Below are positions 20,951 through 33,800 of a DNA stretch of 64,000 nt, piece after piece; position 1 is the first letter of the stretch, and every line of letters starts with the position of its first letter. The translations under genes were made by a program, and so were the position numbers. Source of the stretch: Aplidium turbinatum (taxonomy: Eukaryota > Chordata > Ascidiacea > Aplousobranchia > Polyclinidae); contig OU964918.1 in assembly GCA_918807975.1 (NCBI GenBank), positions 36,874,477 through 36,938,476 on the forward strand, in the 5' to 3' direction. Below the pieces are notes generated by a model. It saw nothing but the letters and a program-made list of their open reading frames with translations. It made no database searches and was not told where the DNA came from.

Positions 20951-21775
20951 GGAAATGGCCCGCAGCTAGCTCGCTTCAAAGCATTTGCGGATAAAAGTTC
21001 TAAGCAATCTCTAGGATTTCCGCAGGTTATAAAAAGCACGGCCACCATTTAGCACAACCCCGTTCCAGGCGATTACTTTACATGAAGCGATTTGAAGCAG
21101 CTTGTGAAAGCACGTGTCAACCCATGGGTAGGTCGATGTGACCTTTGTTAATCGAAGCTTAATTGTTATGAACCGCGCCAGTACTTTGGTTGCTTGAAGC
21201 ATTAGCGATGATGGGAACGATTCAATGCGGATATGTTACTATTGTTTTTATAGCAATGAAGAGCTTCCTATTGAAGAATTTATCCAACAACAAACCTCAA
21301 GAAACTTCGATTTGAGATTGTGTTGCGTTTTGTTAAATTGTATTTGTTAGATCAAACAAACTGCATAAGAAATGCGAAAAAGTTAAGGATATTTTAATAA
21401 ATTGAAACAAAATTGACAAAGAAAAGCGACCGAAAGTCTAGAAAAAAAAGAGAGAAGTGACATAATAGACTGACGCATACAATGTAAAAATGACGTTTAT
21501 CGAGGTTCCAGAAAACTTAGCGACTAATTGCAGCTTCTACGGAAACCCATGAGTAGCGGATCTGGGGCTGGGGGCATTTGGTCACGTGCATCGATCAATT
21601 TATTTGAAGCTCACGTTTTACTTTGTCCAGTTTCTCTTAAAGTTTTTGCTTCGTCGAAACTCCGGTCCCCTCTCTAATGTTTTTTCTAGACCCGCTACTG
21701 GAATCCATTACTTAAAAAAATAGTCGAGATCATCAAAGAAAGCAACACAGTCTCAGGAAAACAGCCTTAACTGAG

Positions 21776-21847
21776 CTAGCAAAACCCGTCCTTTTTACAT
21801 CAACATCCGCAGACGTTGAGTTAAAAACGACGGATTTTACCGGCTGG
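21776..21847. mobile_element. Diverged CAGACAGC-family hairpin MITE
   Basis: GCTAGCAAAACCCGTC ... GACGGATTTTACCGGC with an internal AACATCCGCAGACGTTGAG core. The same architecture, shortened in the left arm. Confidence 0.6.
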
Positions 21848-24194
21848 CAACATATCACTAAATGCAGAGAGTGATAAAGAATTTGTTTGTTTCAAAAGTG
21901 TGCAATTTCCTTAACCTTTAAGCTTCCTTTAAGGAAAAAAACTCCATACACAATTTAGATGTAAACGAAATAACAGTGAACAACATGCAACTCACAATGC
22001 AGCTCCGCGTGGTGTGATGACAGCAAGTCGCATTGAACCAAAGCCACCGTTCATCAGGAACTTGTGACACGTTTACGTCAACGTAAGCACGTCAGTTACG
22101 TTAACGTAAAACGTCTCGCAAACGTCGCAGAGACGGAAAAATGTCACGTTTATTTGGAAAACTACAAGCTGATGCATGGAAGGGTTAGTACTGAATATGA
22201 CAGCACGTCGAAATATGAACGGAAATACACGATCAGGAGAATGAAACAAACTGTTCAGTCTGTCAAGACAATGATTACAGAGACGAACAACGGGAAAATA
22301 TGTCGCTTTGAAACAGAGATGGCCAAAAGCGTTGCGTTTCGTTTAAAATTAAGTGATAGCTAAATTTAGCTGAAAATTAAGTTTCGGATAAAAACTTCAA
22401 AGGGTCTTGTCATGAAAACTATCAGATGCTGCGATATTTATAAAATTTAAACAAACGTTCGTTTCATTGCAATGTTTTGTGTTCCAACAGTTTCGGTCAG
22501 AGCAATGACAAAAGATTCGTTCAGTTTGGCCATCCCTGGTTCAGGCAACAGAAATGTCAATTCAATACAACAAGTCGATGCACAAATGATTGACCAACCG
22601 GTTGCATCATCTCAATCAAGTGCTTCTCAATCTTGTGTGGGAGATAGCAAACTGAAACCTAAACGAATTAACAAATTTACACGGCAATCTAGCCAAACTA
22701 AACGTTAAATGGCTGCTACAGATTGGATAGTCACACAACGACGTTTATCAAAATATCTCTACCAAGAGTTGTAAGTGGGCCAAAGGCGACAGGCTACAGA
22801 ACTCTAAAACTAACTCGTTCAAAACGGGATAAACTTAGATTTTATCTAAACAATTCGAACAAAGATAAACAGGGCTAAAGAAAAATCTGAAACATTTACA
22901 GAATTTAGGTTGAGATTTTGCACTTAACCCTGACCTGACCAAAAAACCCGGACCTGACTCACAACTCAAAATCGTAAAAAAGATTGCTATAATAGAACCA
23001 AAATATTTTAAAAATTACGTTAAAAATATCATTGAACGTGGTGTTACAATGAATATGTGTGCCATGCGCATTCTAACATCAGGCCATCGACTGAGTCTGG
23101 CTGAAACTTTTAATTACAAGATTGAGAAGCATCGCGATAGGACATGTAAAAGTTCAACAAAATGAGTATTTGGAGAGAAAAAAGTGAGTCCTTGAAAAAG
23201 TGCAGGTGACATTAAGTTGGGTTGTCAATGAAAGAGATTACATGAAATCATATTATAATCAATATAATATCATTTTGTCAGGGATTGTATATAAAAATGA
23301 GAACACAAAGCGTGGATTCAACATTAATCGGCGTTGAATCAACGTAAAACGCATCAGATTTTATCTACCACATATACAATATTGATGGTAGCTGGATAAA
23401 ATCCTATCAAAAGCACGAATACAAACAAAGTAATAATAAACTCCAAGTGTCTCACGCATTCATGGTTGGACGTCGCGTGATGACGTCGGATTATTTTGCG
23501 CTTGTTTGACGTCTTATGACGCAAAATCAGTGTAAAATCGGTCGCTTTTGCTGTTTGATAAAACAAACAGCTTTTAAGAAACCATAAAAGCATTTTTTCA
23601 AACATATTCATCTCAAAAATCGCAGCGAGCAATTTTTACTGTCCACTTGGCCAAACTAAATATCAAGGTGGGAAAGGCCTTGACAGAATAACACTTGTGA
23701 TCATACAAATCAAGTGCAAGGGTTGTCGATTGGAAGTGAGTGGCCGCCCAGCAAGAAACATTTGCTACTTTTGAACCGTTTCAAAGCCCGGCGACGTTGA
23801 AACGATGTAAACCAACACCATTTGATTCAACATGAGAATAAACCAGTAACTGAATACGTTTCTTTTTCGGTCAAAATCATTTAAAAGTTGCTTCTGCAGA
23901 CAAACGGTTGTCAAATAATCACAGCGTTAGACGTTGGCTCAACGTTGGAACACATTTGATCAAAGCACGGAAAAGCGACTAATACACAATACGTATGTTT
24001 AAAAATCACAATGAAAGATATTCTTAGTCAGTCGCAAGGGCACACCACCGCAACTTAAATATTTTCATCACTGCAATTTTACAAAAACATTGCAAGTTTG
24101 GGTCCCTACCAGCAAATCCAACCTGGTATTCAACTTTTAGCTGTCTGGCGTAGAAGACGAGATTTGCTGGCAGGGCACCAAGTATTAATAAAGG
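21848..24194. other. Intergenic and KSR 3' flank, only degraded repeat cores
   Basis: Fragments of the GACGTTGAATCAATGT-type core occur near 23320-23350 and 23755-23815. A small inverted repeat (CCTACCAGCAAATCC / GATTTGCTGGCAGGG, about 24105-24175) lies just past the KSR stop, probably in its 3' UTR. Two open frames on the plus strand (22064-22363, 22472-22708) have no recognisable domain. Confidence 0.45.
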
Positions 24195-27100
24195 TTACTC
24201 TGCAAGGTCATGCATTGCGGAAAAAGGCGCATGCCTCAAAGGGGGTCCATCAAACAGCCGCTCGTGCGAACCCCTTCTGTTAGCCCCAGGTGGTCGGGGA
24301 TGGGACGAATGGGACCTGCCAATCTGCATTTGCAATTTATCCAGAATCCCCATGATTCCCTTATCGCTGAAGTCAGGCCGATGATCTGGATTGTAAGCCC
24401 AAGACTGCATCAAGATGTCCTAAATAAAGATACAATTCGTCAGCGAAACCGATCTGTGAATAAACGCGATCTTACGCAACTAATTGATTGGATCTTTATC
24501 GTCGGCCTGAGAAAGCTTCTTTGAAAGGTTAAGTCTTGTAGAACCACTTGTGCAGGACCGGTGTTCAAGCTCTATAATTATTTCTTACGACTTCGTTCGT
24601 ATAAATTCATGCAAACTTGCATGGAGCGATGTTGCGGAAGTGTAGCGCAAATATTAACAAGAAATACCTTCACATCTTTACCGCCTTGCAGTTGGCTCAG
24701 GTTCTGTTTCTTTCCGCTGCCAACTTGCCATATTATCGATTCCGCTGAGTAGCCGTTGAACGGCCAGGTGCTTGACAGGAGTTCGTACCACACGGTTCTT
24801 TATAAGAAATATGATTGGTGTTATAGATTATCCTTAAGAGTTACATCTTATTTATTTCGAAAAGGATGAAGGCAAGTGTCAGAAGCGCAAGAAGTTTTGT
24901 ATTAAACCATTGGAAGTTTACTGTTTCTGCTATTAAAATTACTGAAGAGTAAAATACACTGCATACTGTTGTTAAGTTACTCCTTTTGCTTTTAAAAGAT
25001 AACGGAGTTCTCATTTGAGTCAAACACCATTTACCCGAAAGCATAAACATCCGACTTCATCGTGTATGGAAGAGTGGAGATGACGTCATCGCTCTCAGAT
25101 TCCGGGAAGCGTAGAGCCTTGATGACTTCCGGAGCGAGGTAGCAAAGCCAGCCATCTGGGATCTTGAGAACACCGGGTGTGGTGCTGCCAAAAGAACAAT
25201 CATTAGAACAACATACCGAAATCAGCTCGATGCACAAAAGATGACATCACGAACAAGCGCAACGTTCTTAACATTCGATGAGTCAAATATGAAAGGTTGT
25301 TGTACAAAGAGAAGGTGATAGTCCAGTTGAAAGAAGTTTTTAGTGTGTATGTGGATTGAGGGGGACGGGGGGGATTAAACATAAAAACAACTTTCAAAAA
25401 AGGTTCTGTCTTGTATCGTGCTATGACACTATATAAACATGTCAAAACAAAGTTTGAGTGGTTATATTCAAATGAAAAGTAAAGATGGAGAGAGAGATTA
25501 CACGCAAATTTTGAACAAAGTTGCCACATTGAAGTTTTACCCGTGGTAATAGCGCCTTTTGATTTAACACTAGAACGACCGGTATTTCGAACTACCTAGA
25601 AAGACCAAGTGGCTTTTTTGACGCATGGTGTGATTTTTCCGATTTATTGCATTCAACGAAGCTTCCACAGTTATCAGTAGTAGGCGTACTACCTCAACAA
25701 ACCATCGTACGATATTGCACAAACGATTTCGTAAACCCTTCAGTACTAAATACTATAGCCTGCTTTTGACAAACACAGCACATGCAACTGACTGACGACT
25801 TTGCTGACGCCTACTGTGTCAAAACTAGAGTTGTTGGTTGCATCGCACACACACACACAGCAACGATGTGCGTTGGTGCCATTGTCTTTGCGTTTGTTAC
25901 GTCATTACCGAACAATGCTGTGTCAAAAAATCCACTTGGTTGTTCTAGAATCTAAATAGTTTCATGTGTAACTTTTTTATTTGTAATAGACGAGCAATAA
26001 AAATCACACGTAAGGTTGACTACAGGAAAAAAGTAATTGTCAGGAAGTTTCAGCCGAAACACGCAAACTTTGACTGAATGCCAGCTGTTCAAACATGGAA
26101 ATGCGTCAAAAAAGCCACTCGGTCGTTCTTAGTGTTAACGGCTGCTTTTTGGGCTAAGCTTAACAGTGCAATTTACTAAATAATATAATAGATAATGATG
26201 CCTGTAGCCTCAAGCCGAAGAAAAAAAATCTTATAAAACAATGAGCATCCCGAAAGTCAGTGCCAACAAGTTGTGTTCATGCAGAAACAGTTTGCATCAC
26301 AATCTAAAATTTTCTATGTACTTACTCTGCCTTGTCACACGAAACCGCGTGCAAACCGACCAGACCAAAGTCAGTGATGACGACTTTCTTCCCGTCGACG
26401 AAAATATTCTTGGACTTTAAGTCTTTGTGGATGATTCCTTTGGAATGTAAATATCCCATACCCTGTTGTCGCAAGTACAATAAACTTACGAAAGCCGGTT
26501 ATTCCTACAGCAAAGAATGGTAGAAAATCTACTTCTTCAATTGCATCACTGTATTTCATTGCGTTTACAATTATTGCAGAAATGAGCTAGAGCTGGCACG
26601 ATAATCATAAAATGGCTGCTTGCCAAAACCGATAGATTTGAAAGAGTTGGTGATTAAAATCTTACATCAACGAACACAATGTTTTAACTAAAAAACGACA
26701 ATATATTGAATAGTGTTTGGCTTTTAAAATTTAGAATACTGAATGAAAAAAAAATATATATATAATATGGAGCATGGTATTTCAGATAAAGTCAAGATAT
26801 TGATTTTCGAATTTGTATTAACGTTGTAGCAGTGTTTCTCGTGAAAGGTTTAGTTTAGAGCCTGTAGGTCGAACGATAAGACGGAAAGATATACAAAAAA
26901 ATCTTCAATCAATGTAAAAATGACGAATTTTGCTGTCTAGATATGTGTCAAACAGGCTTTTTAGGTCTAGAATTGAAGTTATCGTGATCAAACAAACGTG
27001 GAAGTCGGTTTTGATCACCTGAACAATGTGTTGAGCAATAATCTTGATTCGATTGATCTTGATAAATTGAGTCTTATTTGCTCTGATGAAATTGTACAAG

Positions 27101-27810
27101 GAACGCCCGCGACAGAAGCCGGTCACTATGGCAAGGTGAGGAGGGTTCATACATGATCCCATAAACAATTCCACGTTCTCGTGTCGTGTTTTCATGTAAA
27201 TCATGATCTGGGTTTCACGAAAGAGACAATCAATCCGTTGAACAGATATACGAATACTGTATTTACGAATAATACTAATAAAGTTTCTATGTTGGTTAAA
27301 CAAAGCATTATCACAATACAAAAAAGCCGTCATCACAGTCTGGTTGAACAATAGTAATGGTTTCGGCATGACCTATTGCTCAATCTAAGACACATCTAAC
27401 TTTAGCTTGTGCAACTGACACTGTTCCCACCAGATTCGACAACAATTTCCCAGACAGAAAATCGATTGTTTTTTTAAATTGTTTAAACGTCTGCAGACAT
27501 TGAATTAATGTGAAAAACAACCTGCTGTCGGGTCTACAGATGACTCTTCACAAAAAATTTATAGAAAGTTGATAAACTAAAACATTTCCCATAAACACAT
27601 TGCTCTGTATGGAAGTCACCCACTGCTGCCACGCACCTCTTGTTTGAAGGCCTTCAATTTCTCCTCGTCATTATGATTGACGTCAATGACACGCACGGCA
27701 ACGTCACCATGCCAATTACCTCTGTACACTGTTCCCACCCTTCCGCGTCCGATCTTCTCATGGAATTCCAGTTGGGAATAAGGAATGTCCCACTCTTCGG
27801 AATGCATCAT
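24195..27810 (-). CDS. KSR: KSR kinase-like domain (six exons)
   Basis: Begins [20 protein letters not shown]. It has a glycine loop (GRGRVGTVY), then [10 protein letters not shown], where the invariant ATP-binding Lys is Arg, as in vertebrate KSR. Next come [20 protein letters not shown], the catalytic-loop equivalent HKDLKSKN (HKD rather than HRD), an intact DFG ([10 protein letters not shown]), [16 protein letters not shown] then [20 protein letters not shown] and [10 protein letters not shown]. The Arg substitution and KSR-type WLCYLAPE identify the family; strong catalytic activity is not expected. The C-terminus after the last helix is about 40 residues, rich in Arg, Ser and His. Introns hold a piggyBac-like MITE (25568-26134) and two CAGACAGC hairpins. 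Confidence 0.95.
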
Positions 27811-30800
27811 CTGGAAGAAAATATAAAGTAATGATGCCAAAGGCCTTAAAATGCAAATCTTGATGAACAACAAAATAATCTTTGAAGAATCGAAGTCGCA
27901 CAGAAAGCTTCACCAAAAAATAACGATGAAACAGACTAAAACAATTCGACAAAAAAAATAGAAACTAAACTAATCATCTCATTAAATCTTGGGATTAAAC
28001 GTAATATGCGATCTGTTACATTTGTGCTATTTGCACACAAAAGTTGCTTTCCAAATTTGGATTCCCTTGTGGACTACCACTAAGCAGACAAATGAAGCGT
28101 AAATGACAAGTATTTAGTACTAACACTTCCTTGGCGAAATAAGTTCACCGCACTGAGGCCATCAGCGCCCTCGGTCAGTGTACTCGTGGCCTCCGACTCC
28201 TCATCACTTGTGGACGACGTGTTCCTCACAAGTGTGGAAGACTTATCATCCAGCGAATCGGGAATCAGTGTCTTGTCGGTGTCGATGAGGTTGGTAGGAG
28301 GAGACAATGGTGTCAAGTCTGATGGAGATATAGGATTGGCCTCTGAAACGTATTGATCGATTTTCGGAATCGTGCAGTAAGAAGCACCATGGTCTAAGAA
28401 GTCTAATGTTAAAACTCTACTGTCGTACACTTGTATGTGGTCAATCTCGAATTGTTCAATTGAATCGTGGCTACTTTGAAATAAAGTGCAATTCTTCAAC
28501 ACACATGTTTTAAGAAGCTAATTCAAATGATTTGTTGTCCAATTGTCGCAATAGTTGTGTATGAGTAACCAAAAGTTTCAATGTGGATGGCGCTATTGGA
28601 CCTGCGGACGGTGGAGGAGACTTTGCAACCGCACATTGAGGACACACATCCGGAGAAGGAGGCGGCTTGGCGATAGAGAAGTTGGACGATGGAAGTGTAC
28701 CAGACCTCTTTCTAGAAACATCTGAGAAAGATGGATGAAGAGCATCGTCTTCACCTAAAAATCAATTTCAGTTTGAAAGACATTGTTTGCACTTTACATA
28801 CATTTACTCTTAAAATTAAACATTTTTGACAAATCCTTTTGATCTTACATCAAACTATTGCGTGAAAGATAACGACTTAAGGAGATGTTAACAAGCAAAT
28901 GGATGAAATTACTGTTCAACCATCTGTCAGTGCGTTTCCGGTGCACATGATCGCATCGAGATTGTGAAAGGACAAAATCTTGGCATTCGAAGATGACAAA
29001 TTGAGTTCAAATAAAGACGAACCAAGCAACATAAGAACAAGTTGATCCAACAACAAAATAAACCCGTGGAAAAAATTGTAAATTAAACAAGTTGATTTTA
29101 ATCTTGTTCCGATGTAACGCGGAACGTAACGTACCAAGAATTTGTTCCGTGCTTCGATTTCTTCTTAGCTTTGGTTTCTTTTTAATCTTTGTAAAAAAGG
29201 AACGAAAGAACTTAAAAGTTGATTTGGACGACTTCGGAGTGTGGGAGGCGTTCATGACATGAGCATTCACATCTCGATCTTTGAGCCACATTTCGACGTT
29301 TCCGGGCGTAGCGGGAGTCATAGGGGTTCTGAAACATCAGCAAGTTGTCTACAGACTTTACAATAACCTCATTTGAAGTAGTGGTTGATGCTAAACCTTT
29401 TCTGTTGCATAAAAGGCATTTATTTTTTTAAAACGCTGGAAGCAGCACATGCATGTAACGATTGTAACGAATGCAGTGCTGTCATTAAACTACATCTCTT
29501 CAAAATACAATTTTGGTAAAGAGGAGATTTTCTTGAACCATAGACAGATAAAACCGAACAATCACACGGCATTTAACATAATTTCAATTTATGTAGAACA
29601 TTAGTCAGTTGGTTACCTGATAAAGGTTAGCATGAGTACTAGGGTGTTGCAGGCGCCCCTCAAAAAACTAAACTTCATCAAATTCACTTCTACTTTTTTT
29701 TATATGTGCCTTTTGGTAAAAAAACACATTGTGTGCAATTTCAACAAAATTGGTTGAAAATTGAACTAGCAGATTTAATTTGAATTTTTCAATGCTTAAT
29801 TTCACTATTTTCAAGAAAAAATGTCAACTCACCGCCCGTAAATGAAAAAAATTGGTGTTATTTTTATATGGTTGTTTTTCAATGGTGAAAATGTTTATTA
29901 ATTGACACTTGTATTTGATTGTATCATATCCATACTTTAAAAATTTTGAAAAAATTACTGCCTATGTCACTGATTTTGAGTTTTTTTGCAAATAAATTAT
30001 ATCTTTGAACACTCATCTTCTATAATTAAGTGTATTTTTGGATAATTATTAACTCAAAATTGATTGGTCACAACACATCCATGCCAACCAACATGCAATG
30101 ACTTCCTTGTATTTTCTACAACTTGAAGAATGTTCTGGTAGCGCTCTTCAAGCTAAGCAGATGGAAGGAAGTCATGTGCCAACTAGACACCCCGCTCTGC
30201 AGAATCATTAACAACATGGAAGTGATCAACTTTGTTTTTTGCTTCTGCATATGAGTGTTCATGACCCCACTCATCCACTGATTTGCTAAGAAAAAATGAA
30301 TCGATCTTTATCAGTTGAAAGAAGTTCCATGAATCGGGACCTATGAAGCTGCAAAGCATTCTATCATTTGCACATTGTGTAAGATCAGGAAAAACCGGTT
30401 TACCAAATCCAACTCCAATTCTTTTCTTGAAAATACCATCACCTTTTGGCTGCTGCATTAATGCCTGAGCAATGATTGTCTTTCACTGTTGGACACAACA
30501 GAACTAAAGAGAGATAGTGGAACCATTTCTTCTGTCATGTACCAGAGTTGTTTTAAAGCTTGCTCATCCAGTTGGCTCGGTGCAGTGCTCCTGGTGGTTG
30601 CAATGTTAACATCAACTGAAGAAGTAGTTCCCATATACAAGTCACATAAATTTATAAGTTCTAGATAATCATTTCTTAAGAACTTAGTTGAATCCGGATA
30701 TTGCTTCATCTGATTAAAGAGTAGAGATAATTCTTTTCGACTGTCTTTCCATAACGAATTACTTTCATGTGATTTCGATATGCAGAAACCATCTGGCGAG

Positions 30801-33800
30801 TTGTAACAAACACTTTCAAAGTTATTGTGAAATCGCTCAAACACAAAAATGTTAGGGCCTTTGCTGCTTTCAATTTTAAGATCACTCCAAACATGACTCA
30901 GGATTACTTCACGAACGTGATGGCTGCATGCTACCCAAAGCAAATCCTTCTTAACATCATTCTGCAATTGTATGCAGGCACCAGTTTTGTGGCCAGTATT
31001 GCTACTAGCCGTGTCAAAAACCATACCTGCAAGAGTGCAAGGCAAGCCCTACAGTTCCAACTATCCAAGAGCTCTAGACTGGCATTTGCAACTAGCCTTC
31101 CTGCAGCTTCTGAAGAGCGTGTTGGCAAATGTGGAATACTGAGTAGTTTTGCACCACCTACACCGGACAGCAGTATATGAAGCCGGTCAACTTCTTTATT
31201 GGGATCTTGCAATGAAGCCATTAACTTGCCATCCCAGTGGATGTTGCCAACTTCAGGGGGTGACCAAGATTCTGTAATGTCTTGAGTGATTTTGAAAATA
31301 GTCTTGATTCTACACCTGTGAGCAGTTGCAGGGTGCAGATTTATCCGATTGGTTCTCCAGAACAACTTTGAATTAATAAATAGATGATTGTGGATAATGC
31401 GTTTGGTGTTATCTTGTTGCTTATACTAGTAGCCACTAAGCCACGTGATTGCAAAATATCATGGGGAACAAAAATTGTTGTTCCTGTTTTCATAGTACGC
31501 TTATGTCTTCGTTTAGGTTCGGCAGATGAAACTTCAATACTATCCGTTAAATCTTCTTCACTGTTATTATCAGTTGAGCTCTCAAGAATGATGGTTTTCA
31601 TGTCTTCTTTCCGCTTCTTTTCATTTTCCTTTCTTTGTTTCTGAACTGCAATTCTCAAAAGCTTCCTTTTTACTTTTCGTTGAAGTAGCCTACTTGATCA
31701 CTTCCACCCATTGTCGCTTTCCTTGTCATTTGCATGCTCCTTAAAAATTCTCTATCTTCTATCGGAATACGTTCTATTGCATCTCGAGGCCAGAAGGGAA
31801 AGGTCAGTTGTAGCTTTTTAAATGATTTGATCCTTGTAGATTGCTTGCCTTCATTCTTTTTGTAGTATTCCAGCTGAATTTTGAGAACACCGTTTATTTC
31901 ATCGTGAAATTTCACTATTTTCTGAGCCATTTTTACTGAGTGTAGTGTGGGAATGTTAGCTTTTTTATAAAATATTAGAACATCATTTGTTGTCTGATTA
32001 GCTGCTTGTGTTAACAATTTTCTTTTAAATTTCTTTATTGAAGTTTCTTCCTCCATCTCTTCTAGGAAAGACAGAAAGCTAAACTTGCCGATATGTGGGA
32101 AGTTTGCTCCCCTTGATTTTTTGGTCGTCTTTAGTAGGAGATGTAGACAGAAGGAAACGCATTTTTTCTAATTTTTGTGATCTACTGGTCATAATAGTAG
32201 ATTATAACACACAGTGTCTACACTCAAAATGGCCCATTTCAGCGAGTCCAATTCGGCTTGTCCGATTCGGCGAGTGTCCTATTCGACAAGAGCCCTTTTC
32301 GGCAAGTTCCCTATTCGGCGATTACCGATTAATGAGATACCATAGTATAAATAAGGATCATTCAAAAAAGGAGTTAGCGTATCAGGCATTGTAAAATATT
32401 TCATGACTTGTGACATAAGAAAGGTGCTGTTAAGATTGTTACAGTAGTGTATTACCAAAATTAGACTTACCCGAAAATTAACGCACTAGCTAATGCCCAC
32501 AATGGTGGGAATAAGGCAATTTTGTACTAGTAAAATTCATTTGCAATCTGCTCACTCAGTTTTTCTGCAATCTCAATAAAACTCCACAAAGTGTCCTAAT
32601 ATGCCAAAAGGAATACCAAAAAAAAAGTAGAGCTGTTTTTGACCACATGAGGGCGTCTGCAACACCCTAATGAGTACGGCCGAAAACGTTTGTAATTTTT
32701 GGTTTATTTTCATGTTATGATGTTTTTAAATGCCATGTGGTTGTTAGGTTTTATTTTTCTCCTCAAGAGATTGTTAATTATTCTACTAATTTTTTATATT
32801 ATTATTTAGAAATAACACAACACAGCATGTGCTGCACTTATGAACTGTAAATATTATAGGGACAATAACTGCATCTGCATGAACTATGCTTCGCAAATAT
32901 AGGTTTTGAAACTTTTGGCTAATTACTAATTAGCTGGAATAGTCTCAGCAGAAGAGTAACTTAACATTGCTTGTGAATGCTGTAACTTTTTGATTGCACA
33001 ATTGCACCATCTATTGAAAACGGCTTCGTGGACAAGTGCACGTTTTTTACATTGAAAAGTCAAAACGGCTCAGCATCCCCGTTCTAACAAACAAACTTGA
33101 TCTCAACGCGCGATAAAACCTGTGAACGAGAATACCTGGGCGACAGGGGAGAAGGATTGTTCAACATGGTGCTTTCTGGCGAAACAGTTGTGGAACTTCG
33201 TCTTGACGCTGTATCACAAATAGGTCAACATCAAATACGCAATATTTTTGTGAGTAAAAGTTTAAAATCACGCGGCTACACTGACTAAGCATTTTGCTGT
33301 CTGGAATTAAGTGACACATTCTGGGAAAATTTTGTACGTTCCAATTGTAATTTGTGTTGCTATCTGTCAACATACAACGAAAAATACAGTAGTTTAATTT
33401 GGTACAACATTAAATTAACTAATGCAGGTTCAACTTTCCAACGTGCAGGCTTGCCTCGATTGGCAACACATAAGATTGGTCGGCATCTTAGAAGCAGAGT
33501 TCGTGGTCACTTAACCCAGCCAGCAAAACTAACGTCAGCAGACGTTGAATCAATGTAAAAAAATAATAATCATAATAACAACATTTATATAGCGCTACAT
33601 CCACACTCCACAGTGCAAACTATGCTCATGGGCGCTGTACATGACAATGGTGATAAATAATAATGTTCAGTGAAATAGAACGTTTTCAAGGGAGTTTTGA
33701 ATTCATTTAAATTTTCAGCCTCTTTTACACAAATAGGCAAACAATTCCAACAATTGGGAGTGGGAAGGTGGGATTTCCATATTGTGTCTTACATGAAGGG

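Noticed and set aside
22064-22708. Two plus-strand open frames that might be a small gene
   Set aside because: No recognisable domain, no splice-consistent partner and no homology I can name; composition is like the flanks.
27637-27810. RAF kinase rather than KSR
   Set aside because: The VAIK Lys is Arg, the sequence carries KSR-type WLCYLAPE, and upstream exons encode a CA1 region instead of a Ras-binding domain.
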